Assembly: GCA_039621445.1 (NCBI GenBank)
Contig: CP154956.1
Location: 53,801,143 to 53,865,142, forward strand
DNA length: 64,000 nt
Origin: Euglena gracilis
Lineage: Eukaryota; Euglenida; Euglenophyceae; Euglenales
Reading direction: 5' to 3'
Positions 1-10,195 of this stretch are shown here, piece by piece; within the stretch, counting starts at the first letter, position 1, and every line of letters starts with the position of its first letter. Under the pieces are notes generated by a model that ran no database searches, had not been told where the DNA came from, and saw only the letters and a program-made list of their open reading frames with translations. The position numbers and the translations under genes were made by a program.

Positions 1-889
1 ACTGTGTTCAAAAGTGGCCAAAAATGGGGTTTGGGGGGCGTTTGGGCCATTTTTGGCGGGTTTCAGATGCACCATTTTTTCAAAACTGTGTTCTGCAGGA
101 CATTTTTGGGCATTTTTTCCGATTTCAGTCCAGCTCGCCCCGGTTCGGGTCCAGCCGGGGTCCAGCCCCCCCCCCCCCCCCCCGGGGGCCGGGGGGGCGG
201 GCTAGCCAGCCCAAATTTCTAGCCCTAGCCCAGCAACCCCCCCCCCCCGGGGTCCTTAAAGAGATGTCTTCGACGGACCCCCCCCCCCGAAGTGTCCTGC
301 TGGGCGGTGGCAGTGCCGGATTCTCAACTCTTCCAAAAATGTTTTAGAAATCCCCCGAGTGTTGCGGGTGAGTCAACCCAGCCGAAGACAGTCGTCCATT
401 CGTATAATCCCGGCTACCCCCTGGTCTGCCTCTCCACCTCGGGGTGGCCTCCTCCGCAGGGAGGCGGCGGCCCCTTCACCGCCCCGGGCGGCATCCCCGC
501 CCTGACGAGCTGCAGCCTGAGGGCGACATTGGACAGGCCAGGGCTGGGTGGATGTGGCGGGCGGGGCGGTCTTTGAGCTGTTGTCGGAGACAACAAGAGG
601 AGTGTGCCAAGCTGAGTGTGGGGCCAGCCTCCCCACCCCCAGGAACCCCCCCCCCTGGATCGGTTCATTCGGCCCGAACAGAAGCGTTGCCCCGCATGGT
701 TTGTGATTTGGAAGAAAGGGTGTTGGGCGGTGATCCTGGGGAGTTTGTGGTGCAAATTTTTTTTATAAGTTTGGTGACCTGGGGGGAGTGGGGGGCGGGC
801 CTGTTCTGTCATGCCAATCCCTCCCCTGCACCTCAGCATTCAGTCCATCACACCCCAAGGGTTCCTCCAGCAAGGGATGGAATGGGGGG
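1..889 (+). other. GC-rich non-coding sequence upstream of first recognised XPC exon
   Basis: This stretch contains long C and G runs (168-184, 236-249, 888-897). It also contains a motif block (ccggggtcc, ccagccagccc, ccttaaag) that recurs near 2040-2170 and 15180-15640, so part of it is dispersed repeat. A GC-rich exon-like patch at about 452-580 follows a good acceptor (cctcctccgcag), but none of its frames resembles XPC or another family I recognise. It is most likely intron of the gene that follows. Confidence 0.4.
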
Positions 890-1066
890 GGGGGGCAGCG
901 CTGCCACCATACAAGAGGGCTGGCAGGCCGGCGGCTAACCCTGCCAACCAAGCCTGGCGGCAAAGGTCTGTGGCTACACTCAGTGAAGCAACTGCCGTGT
1001 TCTGCTCCATCTGCCACGCGTTGGGCATTCCCGTCCGCCTCGTTATGCGGCTCGATGCTGGCCAGG
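890..1066 (+). CDS. XPC/Rad4 homologue, exon with transglutaminase-fold helix (start uncertain)
   Basis: The frame reads LSEATAVFCSICHALGIPV then RLVMRLDA. This matches the transglutaminase-like core of Rad4/XPC, where a helix of the type 'FVALCRALGIPARLV.SLD' is diagnostic. XPC/Rad4 is the damage-recognition factor of global-genome nucleotide excision repair and acts in the nucleus with RAD23 and centrin. The exon probably ends at CAGG|GTGCGG (1066), leaving one base of a codon. That phase fits an acceptor at 8406 for the next recognised exon. The left boundary is not resolved. Peptide N-glycanase shares this fold, but the downstream BHD exons decide for XPC. Confidence 0.7.
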
Positions 1067-1235
1067 GTGCGGCCCGAGTGGAGACGAAAAGCGCATATTG
1101 GGCGAAATTCCTAGTGTATTTTTTCGAGTATGTCTTTTTTTAAAAAAAGATTTCCAGAGCATAATTGGAACTCGTCCATCCACCTCTTACATGTCACATG
1201 TCAGGAAACAGCTTTTCAGGCCTGGGTGATTCCTT

Positions 1236-1600
1236 AACCCCCTCCACTTGTAACCCCCCATTTATAACCCCCCCCTCGGGCCGACCAACCAAACCTTCGT
1301 TTATAACCCCCCCCCTTGGGAAATGAAAATAACAGGCAACGGCGATCATTCTTTTGGCAGCAAACCCCCCAAAAACTGTTTTTTTAGCAATTTTTTTTGA
1401 GACCGACCATCATCAATGCCAGTTTTGACCAAATTTGCGAAAATTGTCAATTTGGTGGGGTTTTGGGGGTCATTTGGAGGGCCGGATTTTCACCAACAAT
1501 ATAACCCCCCCACTTATACCCCCCCCCCTTCGGCTGACCAACCAAACCAGATCTTACAAACCTCGGGGGTTTATAAGTGGGGGGGGGGGTATTTTTTGGG
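1236..1600 (+). repeat. Foldback of C-rich / G-rich arms within XPC intron
   Basis: The phrase 'tttataaccccccc...cgggccgaccaaccaaac' occurs at 1258-1300 and again at 1500-1548. It is followed by the inverse 'cctcgggggtttataagtgggggggg' at 1561-1590, so the right copy can fold on itself. No coding frame is recognisable. It is a small dispersed inverted repeat, and function is not inferred. Confidence 0.5.
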
Positions 1601-2499
1601 AGGAGAAGAAGCTTATTCCGGAACAGTCTGGTTTGCCTTGTTTGCAATCGCAACAAAATCGAAGAGCGAATATATCGGTTGATGAAGGTTAATTTGTTTC
1701 ATTGAATGAGGGTTAGAAGGAGAGGTTCGTCATAGCGCCACATCGTGCCTGTGAGCCTCGCTCTCCATTTGCTCCGGTTTTGAAGGTGTGTTGTTCCACT
1801 CAATTCACTCAATTCCACTCAATTCGCTTGGCCCCCCTCCTCCTTACATGCACACTTGCCCCCCCCTAAACTTGGCCTTCGTCTTTTTGCGTATGGCTAC
1901 CAATATTCTCAGCATGCAAATTGGTCCCCATAAGGTTGCCCCCTAACTTTACCTTCAATCGTGCCTCGGGCCAAGCGCCCGGGGGGGGGGGGGGGGGGGG
2001 GAATTGGCAGCTTTTTGGGGCATTTTTGCAATGTCAATTTTTTGGTACCCAGTTTGACCCCGGGTCAGGCCCAGCTCCTGCCCGGGACCCCTATGGGGGG
2101 GCTCAATCCAGGAGCCTTTTTCCAGCCAGCCCAAATTTTCCAGCCAACGCCCTGCTCCTGGTTTTGAGACCAGGGCTGAACAGGAATCCCTGCAACCCAG
2201 CGTGTTCTCCAGATGGTGTTCTTCAGGACGGGTGAAATTTGGCCCCTTTTGCTGCTTTTGGGGGATCTGTGAAATGTGCGTGAAGGGTTGCCTGAGGTCG
2301 GCTGGAGGGTGGACAGTGCACACATTGTTGGGCTAAAAGGAAGGGCGAATGGCGTGCCAGAGGGTTGTAATCCCTGGGAGCTTGAAGCAGGAGGTCCGGT
2401 ACAGTGGGGAACCCCTCTGGTTCAGGGGTTGGCGGGTGAGGGTGAGCCCAGCGTCTTTTCCACGCGTCTGTTGAGCAACTCCAGCCCCCACTGCCAGGC

Positions 2500-3760
2500 A
2501 CAGAATGCAATGATTATGGCCATTGCGGACGTGCGCAACAGTTACCCATTGTTCATGTGCACAATGCATGACCATTGCATATTTGCGCAATGGGCAACGG
2601 AAGCCCCTGAGCTCATGGGCATTTCTCTGGCGTGTTATGGTGTGTCGGCTGGCCCTCTCAGCATGGCCAATGGTGGGCTTGGTTTGGAAATCCATTGCAC
2701 AGGTGCGCAATTGCCCACAGAAAATAATGAAAAGTACAAACCCGCGGGCTAACGTGTAATCTGAATAAATACGCAATGCATTATATAGGCATGTCCATGG
2801 CGCATTTGTGCAATGGATTTCTTCACCGAGCTCAGCATTGGCCGTGCAGAGAGGGCCAACCGACACAGCGTAATATGCCAGAGAGAGACACCCACAAGCT
2901 CAGGGGCTTCCATTGCCCATTGCGCACATGCGCAATGGGTGCTGTTGCGCATGTGCGCAGTAGCTTTTCAAATAGCAGATGTATATGGACGTGTGCGTGC
3001 TTGAGAGAAAGTGGTGGATTGAGGAGAATGATGAATGGGGTTTGAGCAACGCTGCATCCAGAAGCTGGGTTGGTGATCTTGAACCATTCAGGCACAGGGG
3101 ACAGAAGGCCCGTCCTAATGAGATGAATTAGGGGCGACAGGCTGTGGAGCCACGGCGACGCTGCACTCAGTGCTGAGCTGGTTTTTTTGGATAATTACAG
3201 GATGGTCTGCATTGGCTGAACTGTGACCTCTTTTGGCACTGGATCACAAAGACACGTCCGGACACAGAGACGGCAGCGCTTCCAGACACACACCAGGGAT
3301 GGTGGTTTCCCGTTCCAGGCAAGGCTGCCCTCCTTAACTATGTCTGCTCTGATGTTGAGATGCTTCCAGGACCTCTTTCTCTTCTTCTAAGAATTGGTAA
3401 TTTATGCGCATCAATCACATTTGTGTGGAATGAAAATTTAGGAGTTCCATTGTGCAAATGCGTAATGCATACGCAATTTATAAACTCCAAATCTGCGTGG
3501 CAGTTTTTGCAGCATGAACACTAGAGGAGATAGAACACAGTGTTGGACAGGTGGATGGAAGCCTTCCCTTGGTCATGTTGTCTTGAAATTGGGGAACCAT
3601 TGCGCATTTGCACAACGAAACTCTTAATTTTCTCATCCTACAGACCCATTGCACAGATGCGCAACAAAAGCGAATTAAATTACAATTATTTAAATTACAA
3701 TTATTAAATTGCAATTATTTAGATTGTGGTAGGTATTGTGCAAATTCGAAATGATCATTA
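2500..3760 (+). repeat. Dispersed GCGCAAATGCGC-type short palindromes in XPC intron
   Basis: At least nine variants of a short palindrome of the form CCATTGCGCAxxTGCGCAATGG occur here, for example near 2570-2592, 2690-2712, 2798-2820, 2908-2962, 3447-3470, 3597-3618 and 3645-3664. They share the TGCGCA core with the palindromes that fill the two TIR transposons downstream. No protein-coding frame was recognised in this part of the intron. Confidence 0.55.
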
Positions 3761-4731
3761 ATATCAGTTTTCCAAAAAAAATTAACCCAAATCACAATTT
3801 TTGTGATGAAAATTTTGGTTTGCCATTGCAAGTCACTTAGGCGGCCTAATTCGCACTTAAGCTTTTTTCGATTGATGCGCGCATTTGCGCAAATTTACGA
3901 GTTTTTTGATTGTGCCCTGTTTCGGCTGTGAAGGTCCGGGGGGTGTGAAAACACGGCAACAAGAGAGTGCAAAAAACGATCGAAATTCTGATTTTGGCTG
4001 TGAGACCCCCGGGACTTTGGCGAAAAACAGTGATTTTTGGGGGGTGCCGGGAAGGACTTTGTGGGCCCAAACCTACGGGACCCTGCCGGCCCACCCTGAA
4101 AAAAACGCAAAAAAGCACCATAGGAACGGGACCTTTACTGCCCCTGTTGCTTCTTTCGGCTGTGTCACCGAGTGTGTCCGAGCTGCCGGCGGTGTGTGTC
4201 GTGGGTGTTTGCCGGACTGTGTTGCTTGCGGCGCCTTGGTGTGGTGTTTGTGGGCTGTTTGTTGAAGTGCGGGGAGGAGGTGCCGGGGGGTGTGAGTGTG
4301 GTGTGACCGAGCCGGCGACAAGGATGCAGGGGAAGGAAGGTGAGTGTGGGGTGTTGGGCAAGGGATGCGCAGAGGGGGATGAAACGGGGTCCGCAGGGAA
4401 TGAAGGGAATAAAGGGGACGGGTGTCTCCCACCCGGCTTATACCCGGGATCCACACAACCAGTTGTGTGGCAAAGAACCCTGCAGAAGAAGCCCAACACT
4501 GGAAGGACAAAATTACGTTTGATGCGCGCAATTGCGCGCACCAAACATGTTTATGTTGATGCGCGCAATTGCGCAAATAAACGCAATCATGTCCTTCAAG
4601 GATTGGGCTTTGGTACCCACGAACTGACGCTGCTGATAAACGGTGTGACAAAGAGGCCGTGACGGCACGGACTGACGGGCCATCCAGTTGGTGGGTTTGC
4701 CACACTGTTTGTCAACGGCGCAAGCTTATGG

Positions 4732-4827
4732 GCGCAAATGCGCGCATCAAACACAAAACATTTTTATGCGCGCATTTGTGCAAATGCGCGCATAAAAATG
4801 TTTTGTGTTTGATGCGCGCATTTGCGC
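4732..4827 (+). repeat. Perfect long palindrome (46-bp arms, 4-bp spacer)
   Basis: The left arm 4732-4777 and right arm 4782-4827 are exact reverse complements by eye, separated by gtgc. Each arm contains two GCGCAAATGCGC-like units joined by an AT-rich linker. The sequence would extrude a cruciform or form a long RNA hairpin. It sits inside the long TIR element. Confidence 0.9.
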
Positions 4828-4892
4828 AAATGAACGCAAAGAAGAACGGTGTGACAGAAACACAGCCGTCAAACGCCGACAGCGGAAGTGGA

Positions 4893-5032
4893 TTACTTGC
4901 GCATTTGCGCGCATCACGTTGTTTGTGGGCGCAAATGCGCAAATAAAACAGATGTAATTGTTCAGTTTGCATCTGTTTTATTTGCGCACTTGCGTCCATG
5001 AAACAACGTGATGCGCGCAAATGCGCAAGTAA
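4893..5032 (+). repeat. Second long inverted repeat with short loop, inside TIR element
   Basis: The outer arms 4893-4924 and 5001-5032 are reverse complements. The inner arms around 4940-4955 and 4968-4985 pair again around a short AT-rich loop. Like the first palindrome it is assembled from GCGCAAATGCGC units. It is absent from the shorter family member. Confidence 0.85.
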
Positions 5033-6835
5033 ACCACCAATGGAGGAGTAATAAGTGACTTTTTTTGGCGCTCCTACAGCCACCCTTAGTGGCTTCTGAG
5101 TGGGTTCAACCCAAATGACTACACCGTCCCCTCCGGGATATGGTGTTACGGTGCCGTTTTTGGACCATCGACAGGCCCGGCAAAAGATGGAGACATAGCA
5201 TCTTTTGATGGTGGGTGCACAGCCACCCAGTAACGGTGCACGTCCACCGGCACCAATTTTTGGTTCCCAAGGGCCCTGCGGCTGGCCTGCGGCTTCGGCT
5301 CCGCCGCTGCAGCCCCATCAGCTGCTGATGCTTCAGCACCCAGCAGGCCAGCATCGACCTCCCCGGTGCAACGACACCCACCACAGCGGCCACATTATAC
5401 CCCGCCACCGGGGTGTAAGACTGGGGGGACGACGTGGTGCCAGTGCATGGCAACCAACAGCTGGAGAGAGGTGGCCCTCAAACACCCGTTACTTTGGGTA
5501 CAAGGAAGTGGTGAACCACCACCACTGGATTGGGTGCATCAAAGCGGTGGGACCCACTCCCCCCCAAATTGTGCACAAATCCGGTGTTTTTTACATTTTT
5601 CAAGGGAAAAATGGCAAAGAAAACCATAGAACGGACTACGGCCCGACACGTCCCGGGTGTTTCAGGTGCCAAATTTTGACTTCTTGTAACGCAGTCTTGT
5701 TGCACAAAAGGTGTTCAACAGTCACAGGTCGTTTGCACGTCATCAATTCATTATATTTAATTGCCAAACGCATGACGCCAAAACAACAGGCCGTTCGGGC
5801 CGGGGAACAGCAGTGCAAATGTACACACGTAAGGCAGGCAAATCTTGGCCAGTCAGATGCCGTGTTCCAGTGAACACTCCACACTGCCTCTCACCACCAA
5901 TTTCATCACCACGTAATCTTGGTGCAAATCATTGGTTGGCGTGAGGAATTGCGTTCGCCAGCCGTCACGGAGCAGGAGATGGTATCCCACAATTGATGTG
6001 TTTTGATGCGCGCATTTGCGCAAATAAACAAACTTTGTTTATGTGCTCTAAGGGCCCTACAAACACATCATTTTGAAGCGGTTTATTAACGTTTGATGCG
6101 CGCATTTGCGCAAATGCGCGCATCAACAAAAGTGTCTTTATTTGCGCAATTGCGCGCACCAACACGTCCATCACGTTTTTAAACCTTCTAGTTCATGGTC
6201 CTTAAGATGTCTTTTAACATGGAAGGAAAACGTACGTGTTTGGTGGGCGGAAATGCGCGCATCAAATGCATTTGGTGGTGCGCGCATTTGCGCAAATGCG
6301 CACATAAACAAATTTGTTGGTGCGCGCACTGGCGCCCACCAACACGTCATTTTATCATCATCGGTGGACGTTTTATTTGCGCAAATGCGCGCATAAACAC
6401 AATTGTTTTTATTTGCGCAATTGCGCCCATAAACACACATCAGTTGCGTGATGACTGGCTCACGTAGTCTGTGTGCCTGTGGTGTTGTTATCTAGTGAGA
6501 CTCAGTGTGTTCTCACCGGTGGTGGTAGTGTCCAAGCCTGTTCAGGCAGCACGTCAGCACCGTTTCCAAGTGTCGTCACAAGGGGTGTGTGCCACTCTCC
6601 CGTTTGATGTACAACAGCACAAGTCTCACCCTCCGTCCTATTAACGTCACCTGGCAAGCAGCATGCACACCAGACCACTGGGAGTCAATCCCCTCCAGTG
6701 GAGGGGTGTCATAGCTCATATATCGTGTTCTGGGTGTCAGGGTACAGGGTCCCAGGGGTTACAAAAAAATCGTAAATTTGCGCAATTGCGCGCATCAAAA
6801 GGAAAAAAGCTTAAGTGCGAATTCGGCCGCCTAAG

Positions 6836-7084
6836 AGTCACGGAGTCCCGTCGTTTCATTACCCAGCACTTCGGGTTGATGCACACTGGGCTCCGGGAGA
6901 CCTGTGCCCATAGATTGCAAGTCACAAGTTGTTGCGTGCCCAGGTCCTTGGGGTGCAGGGACACATTCATGGATTGTCCTGATTTCATGACTCAGTGTTG
7001 GAATTTACAATTTTTGGGGAAGTTGTGCATCTGCACAACGTCCCAGTCAATTTCAGAGCTAAGTGCGAATTAGGCCGCCTGGGT
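6836..7084 (+). other. Spacer between the two TIR elements with a solitary TIR end
   Basis: The spacer between the two TIR transposons holds no recognisable gene. At 7056-7079 it carries taagtgcgaattaggccgcct, the outer part of the family's right TIR without a partner in the window. This suggests a third, damaged copy. The short copy inserted immediately beside it. Confidence 0.55.
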
Positions 7085-8294
7085 CTTAGGCGGCCGGGTT
7101 CGCATTTAAGCTTTTTAATGTTTATTTCGCATTTGCGCAAATGTCCGAATTTTTTGATGCTTTTTTGATTCGGCTGTATGACCCCGGGGGGTTTTGAAAA
7201 CATGTTGACAAGAGAGTGCAAAAAAATGAGCAAAATTCTAATTTTGGCGGTATGACCCCTGGGACTTTGGCCAAAAATAATGTTTTTGGGGGTCCGAAAA
7301 TGGACTTTGTACGTCGAAACCCCCAGGACTTTCTCCCCTTGAAGCGAAAAAAAAACGCAAAAAAGGGGCAGAGGAACGGGACCTTTACTGTCCTTGTTGC
7401 TTCTTTCGGCTGTGTCCCCGGGTGAGCCCGAGCTGCTGGCGGTGTGCGTCCTGGGAGTTTGCCGGATTGTGTTGCTTGCGGCACCTTGGTGTGGTGTTTT
7501 TGGCGTGTTTGTTAAAGCGCGGGGGGGAAGTGCCGGGGGGTGTGGGTGTGATGTGACCAAGCCGGGAGGAAGGACGCAGGGTAAGGAAGGTAAGTGTGGG
7601 GTGTTTGGCAAGGGAAGCGCATGCAAATGCGCGCACAAACGTAATTGTGTTTATTCGCGCAAATGTGCGCACCAACACACCCATCACGGTTTAAAACCTC
7701 GTAGGGTCATGGTCCTCATTGGTGTCTTCTGACATGGAAAATATAAATACATGTTTGTGGGCGCAAATGTGCGCACAAACAAATTTGTTGGTGCGCGTAT
7801 TTGCGCCCATAAACATGTCATTTTACTTTCATCGGTTTACGTTTTATTTGCGCAAATGCGCCCATAAACAAAATGTTTTTTATTTGCGCAAATTTTATTT
7901 GCGCCCACAAACACACATCAGTTGCATGATGGCTGGCTGACGTAGTCTGTGTGTGTGATGTAATGAGGCTCATTGTGTTCTTACCGGTGGCGGCAGTATC
8001 CAAGTCAGTTCAGCCAGCATTTCAGCACCATTTCCAAGTGTCGTAACAAGGGGAGTGTGCCTCTCTCCTGTTTGATGTACAAGAGCACCAATCTCACCAT
8101 CAGCCCTATTCACATCATTTGGTAAGCAGCATTTCACCAAACTACCAGTAGTTACATCCCTCCAACACAGGGTTGTCACAGTTCATAAGTTGTCTTCCGT
8201 GTGTCAGGGTACAGGGTCCCAGGAATTTCGTAAAATTTGCACAAATGCGCAAATTCTAAAGAAAAACCCTTAAGTGCGAATCCGGCCGCCTAAG
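7085..8294 (+). mobile_element. TIR DNA transposon (short copy, 1,210 bp)
   Basis: The left end (cttaggcggccgggttcgca) and right end (tgcgaatccggccgcctaag) are inverted copies of each other. They match the ends of the long element at 3836-6835. The flanking direct repeat is TGGGT (7080-7084 and 8295-8299). The interior aligns with the first roughly 800 bp and last roughly 650 bp of the long copy, so this looks like an internal deletion derivative. GCGCAAATGCGC-like palindromes recur at about 7620-7900. No coding capacity was seen. Confidence 0.8.
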
Positions 8295-8406
8295 TGGGTG
8301 TGTATTTGAAGAAGTTACAATTAGTCAATGAGCAATTGGATGTGTTTTCTTTGCCTGGTTGCTGCCCCATGCAACGCCCCCTGTCGGTACCTCCAGGTGT
8401 CGGCAG

Positions 8407-8549
8407 GCAGCCGAGTCAAGGCGGAGGAAATGGAGGGCCGTCCCCGAGACCCGCCTGACCCTGCACCTCTGTGGTGCGAGATTGGCGAGGCCACTGTGGG
8501 GTGGGTCCCAGCCTGGCCCATGGCCGTTCACCGCCCAGCGCTGCCCGAG
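8407..8549 (+). CDS. XPC/Rad4 homologue, exon (transglutaminase-fold 'WVEV..WVPVDP' segment)
   Basis: The frame gives PLWCEIGEATVGWVPAWP followed by MAVHRPALPE. It aligns with the Rad4/XPC strand pattern 'HVWVEVY.....W+PVDPV.G.V..P'. The catalytic triad of true transglutaminases is not preserved, as is usual for Rad4. The exon ends at the donor GAG|GTGCGTGTG in phase 0, matching the next exon. The acceptor choice at 8406 (gcag) fits the phase left by the exon ending at 1066. An alternative acceptor is 8396. A residue run before the conserved part (KAEEMEGRPRDPPDP) corresponds to the poorly conserved acidic linker of the family. Confidence 0.72.
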
Positions 8550-9674
8550 GTGCGTGTGCGTGTGTGGGGGGGGTCACACGTGCGGGGTTGTATGTGTGCG
8601 TGCAGGTACTGTGTTGTGTGGGTAAGTGTGTAAGTGTGGGTGGGTGGGTGGGTGGGTGGGTGAGTGGGTGGGTGTGGATGTGGGTGGTGTGGGTGTGCTG
8701 AGATGGAGAGATCGAGAGGAATTTTTTTCGTTTTTCTCTGTCAAATTTTCTCTCTGATTGCGTTTTGAGCGGTTTAGACAGAGCAAAATTTTTTGAGCCG
8801 TGGGGGGGACAGCCAGCCAAACTTTTCTTTCTCCACCTGGTAGCTCCCAAATGGGCTGCAAACATTTTTTCTTCGTTGCACATTGTACATTGTTCATAAA
8901 GCTTTCCCAATTTTTGTTTGCTAAATCCAAAATGCAGGGGTTATGTTTCATGTGGTAAATTAAAAGTTGGGTGCATATTTCCTAAATTTCATGAATCAGG
9001 GGGGTGGTTGGTGTGCATGCGCACACCAACCACTTGCACAAATACACAGCATTTGCGCATTTCGGTCCATTGAAAGTGGCAGAGTTCCAGAAAGGTTTTT
9101 GCATGCTGCAATCATCGTCTAATTTAACGGCACATCATATCGCCCAAATGATGGCAAAGCGCTCGACTTCGAATCTGGATGCAGCACCTGGAAGGTCCAG
9201 GCAGGACATCCGCACAAATACCCATAGGCGTAGAGCCAGTCTGTGTGCTGTGTATTTGGTTGGCAGATAAAAACACAAATCTGCTGCTGTGGCCATATCG
9301 CACGGCTCATTGGGATAATTAGCTGGAACCTCCGTGATTAAGGACAAGTGCCGCGAAGCTTGCAACGAACAGATTTTTGTTTTCCCACAAACGGGTGCCA
9401 GTGTTTAGAATTTTCATGAGAATTGTCGATTTCTGCAAATTGCAAACGCGCACACTGACAAATGGAAAATTCTTAAATACGAGTTTGGCCGCTGAAGTCC
9501 TTGTCCCCGAAGGCATGCGTCCACCCAGGGATCTCTTTAATTTTGGAGCCAGGTGGGGGAGAGGGTGGGGGGGGTCCGCCGGAGCCTCGGGGGGGGGTAC
9601 CCCTAAGGGCTTTGTGGGTCCCCCATTTTTTTAAAAAAAAACACCTGGCTGGTCCCACCGCCGTGCCCCCTCAG
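8550..9674 (+). other. XPC intron with GT/GGGT microsatellite
   Basis: The intron starts directly with a GT-rich microsatellite (gtgcgtgtgcgtgtg at 8550, then gtgggtgggt repeats 8636-8690). Near 9003-9055 it has one more GCGCA palindrome, and it ends at ccctcag|GGC. No recognisable gene lies between 8700 and 9640. Confidence 0.6.
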
Positions 9675-9843
9675 GGCCCGGTTGATTTCCGCTGCCTGGC
9701 CCCCTACACCCTCGCCTTCGGGCCGGCCGGGGCGGTGGATGTCACGGCACGGTACAGCCGCAAGTACTCCGACGTGTTCCCCCACCGCCTGGAGGCCCTG
9801 CCGCTGAAAATGCCCCTCAGCATCCGGACACTGCGCGCTTTGG
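9675..9843 (+). CDS. XPC/Rad4 homologue, exon (end of transglutaminase-fold core)
   Basis: The frame reads YTLAFGPAGAVDVTARYSRK then YSDVFPHRL. This matches the very conserved Rad4/XPC and PNGase strand 'YVVAF...G.V.DVTRRYA'. The acceptor is CCCCCTCAG|GGC at 9674 in phase 0, continuing from the exon ending at 8549. The donor is one of several overlapping GTs in a GGGT repeat; 9843 leaves one base, which fits the acceptor at 10053. This exon and the preceding one establish the transglutaminase-like fold; the BHD exons downstream separate XPC from peptide N-glycanase. Confidence 0.78.
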
Positions 9844-9925
9844 GTGGGTGGGTGGGTGGGTTGGTGTGGGTGGGTATGTGTTGTGTGTGTGCGTGTGTGT
9901 CTGTGTGTGTGTGTGTGTGTTTTGT
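9844..9925 (+). repeat. GGGT/GT microsatellite at an intron start
   Basis: A (gggt)n tract passes into (gt)n immediately after the exon that ends near 9843, so the splice donor is embedded in the microsatellite. The intron after the 8549 exon begins the same way. Confidence 0.85.
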
Positions 9926-10053
9926 GATTTGCATGTGGTGCATCAAAGGGAAATTGGGTGATTTGCCATCCGTGTTTGTCATTTACATTCTGCATGTTGC
10001 GGTACACGTGCCCCCTTCGGTTGACCTTCTCGCACCCCCTCCTCCGCCGCCAG

Positions 10054-10195
10054 AAGTGCCGCTGCGGGGGGACGACTTCAACGAGGCCTCAGAACGTCTC
10101 TGCTTCGATGCCCTACAGCCCCCGGCCGACTGCGGCTGCGGCTCGCCCTGCGTCCAGGGGCTGGCCAGAGGGGAGGCAGAGGCAGCGGCCCTGGG
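10054..10195 (+). CDS. Probable XPC/Rad4 exon between core and BHD1 (weak)
   Basis: The exon follows a good acceptor (ctcctccgccgccag). It begins with two bases, which fits the single base left at 9843. The frame gives VPLRGDDFNEASERLCFDAL and then a Cys/Pro-rich tail. The linker between the transglutaminase core and BHD1 is poorly conserved, so family alignment gives little support. The assignment rests on position, splice phase and an open GC-rich frame. The 3' boundary in the poly-G run at 10196 is arbitrary. Confidence 0.4.

Larger units (their letters stand above)
3836..6835 (+). mobile_element. TIR DNA transposon (long copy, 3,000 bp), non-autonomous
   Basis: The element begins CTTAGGCGGCCTAATTCGCA and ends with the inverse (tgcgaattcggccgcctaag), giving imperfect terminal inverted repeats of about 26 bp ending at an AAGCTT-like border. 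It is flanked on both sides by the 5-bp direct repeat AGTCA (3831-3835 and 6836-6840). A second copy at 7085-8294 shares both ends and internal sequence, so this is a family. No transposase frame is recognisable. The interior is dominated by palindromes built from GCGCAAATGCGC. It lies in a 7.3-kb XPC intron. The superfamily is not assigned. Confidence 0.8.

Noticed and set aside
452-580. XPC exon after the acceptor at 451
   Set aside because: The acceptor is good and the patch is GC-rich, but no frame matches the family and no phase link to the 890-1066 exon could be shown.
4700-8000. CRISPR-like array from the repeated GCGCAAATGCGC units
   Set aside because: Spacing is irregular, units are palindromic and variable, they lie inside TIR transposons in an intron, and the genome is eukaryotic.
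890-9843. Peptide N-glycanase (PNG1) instead of XPC
   Set aside because: The transglutaminase-like fold is shared, but exons 11514-19207 supply BHD1-3 and the XPC C-terminal helix.
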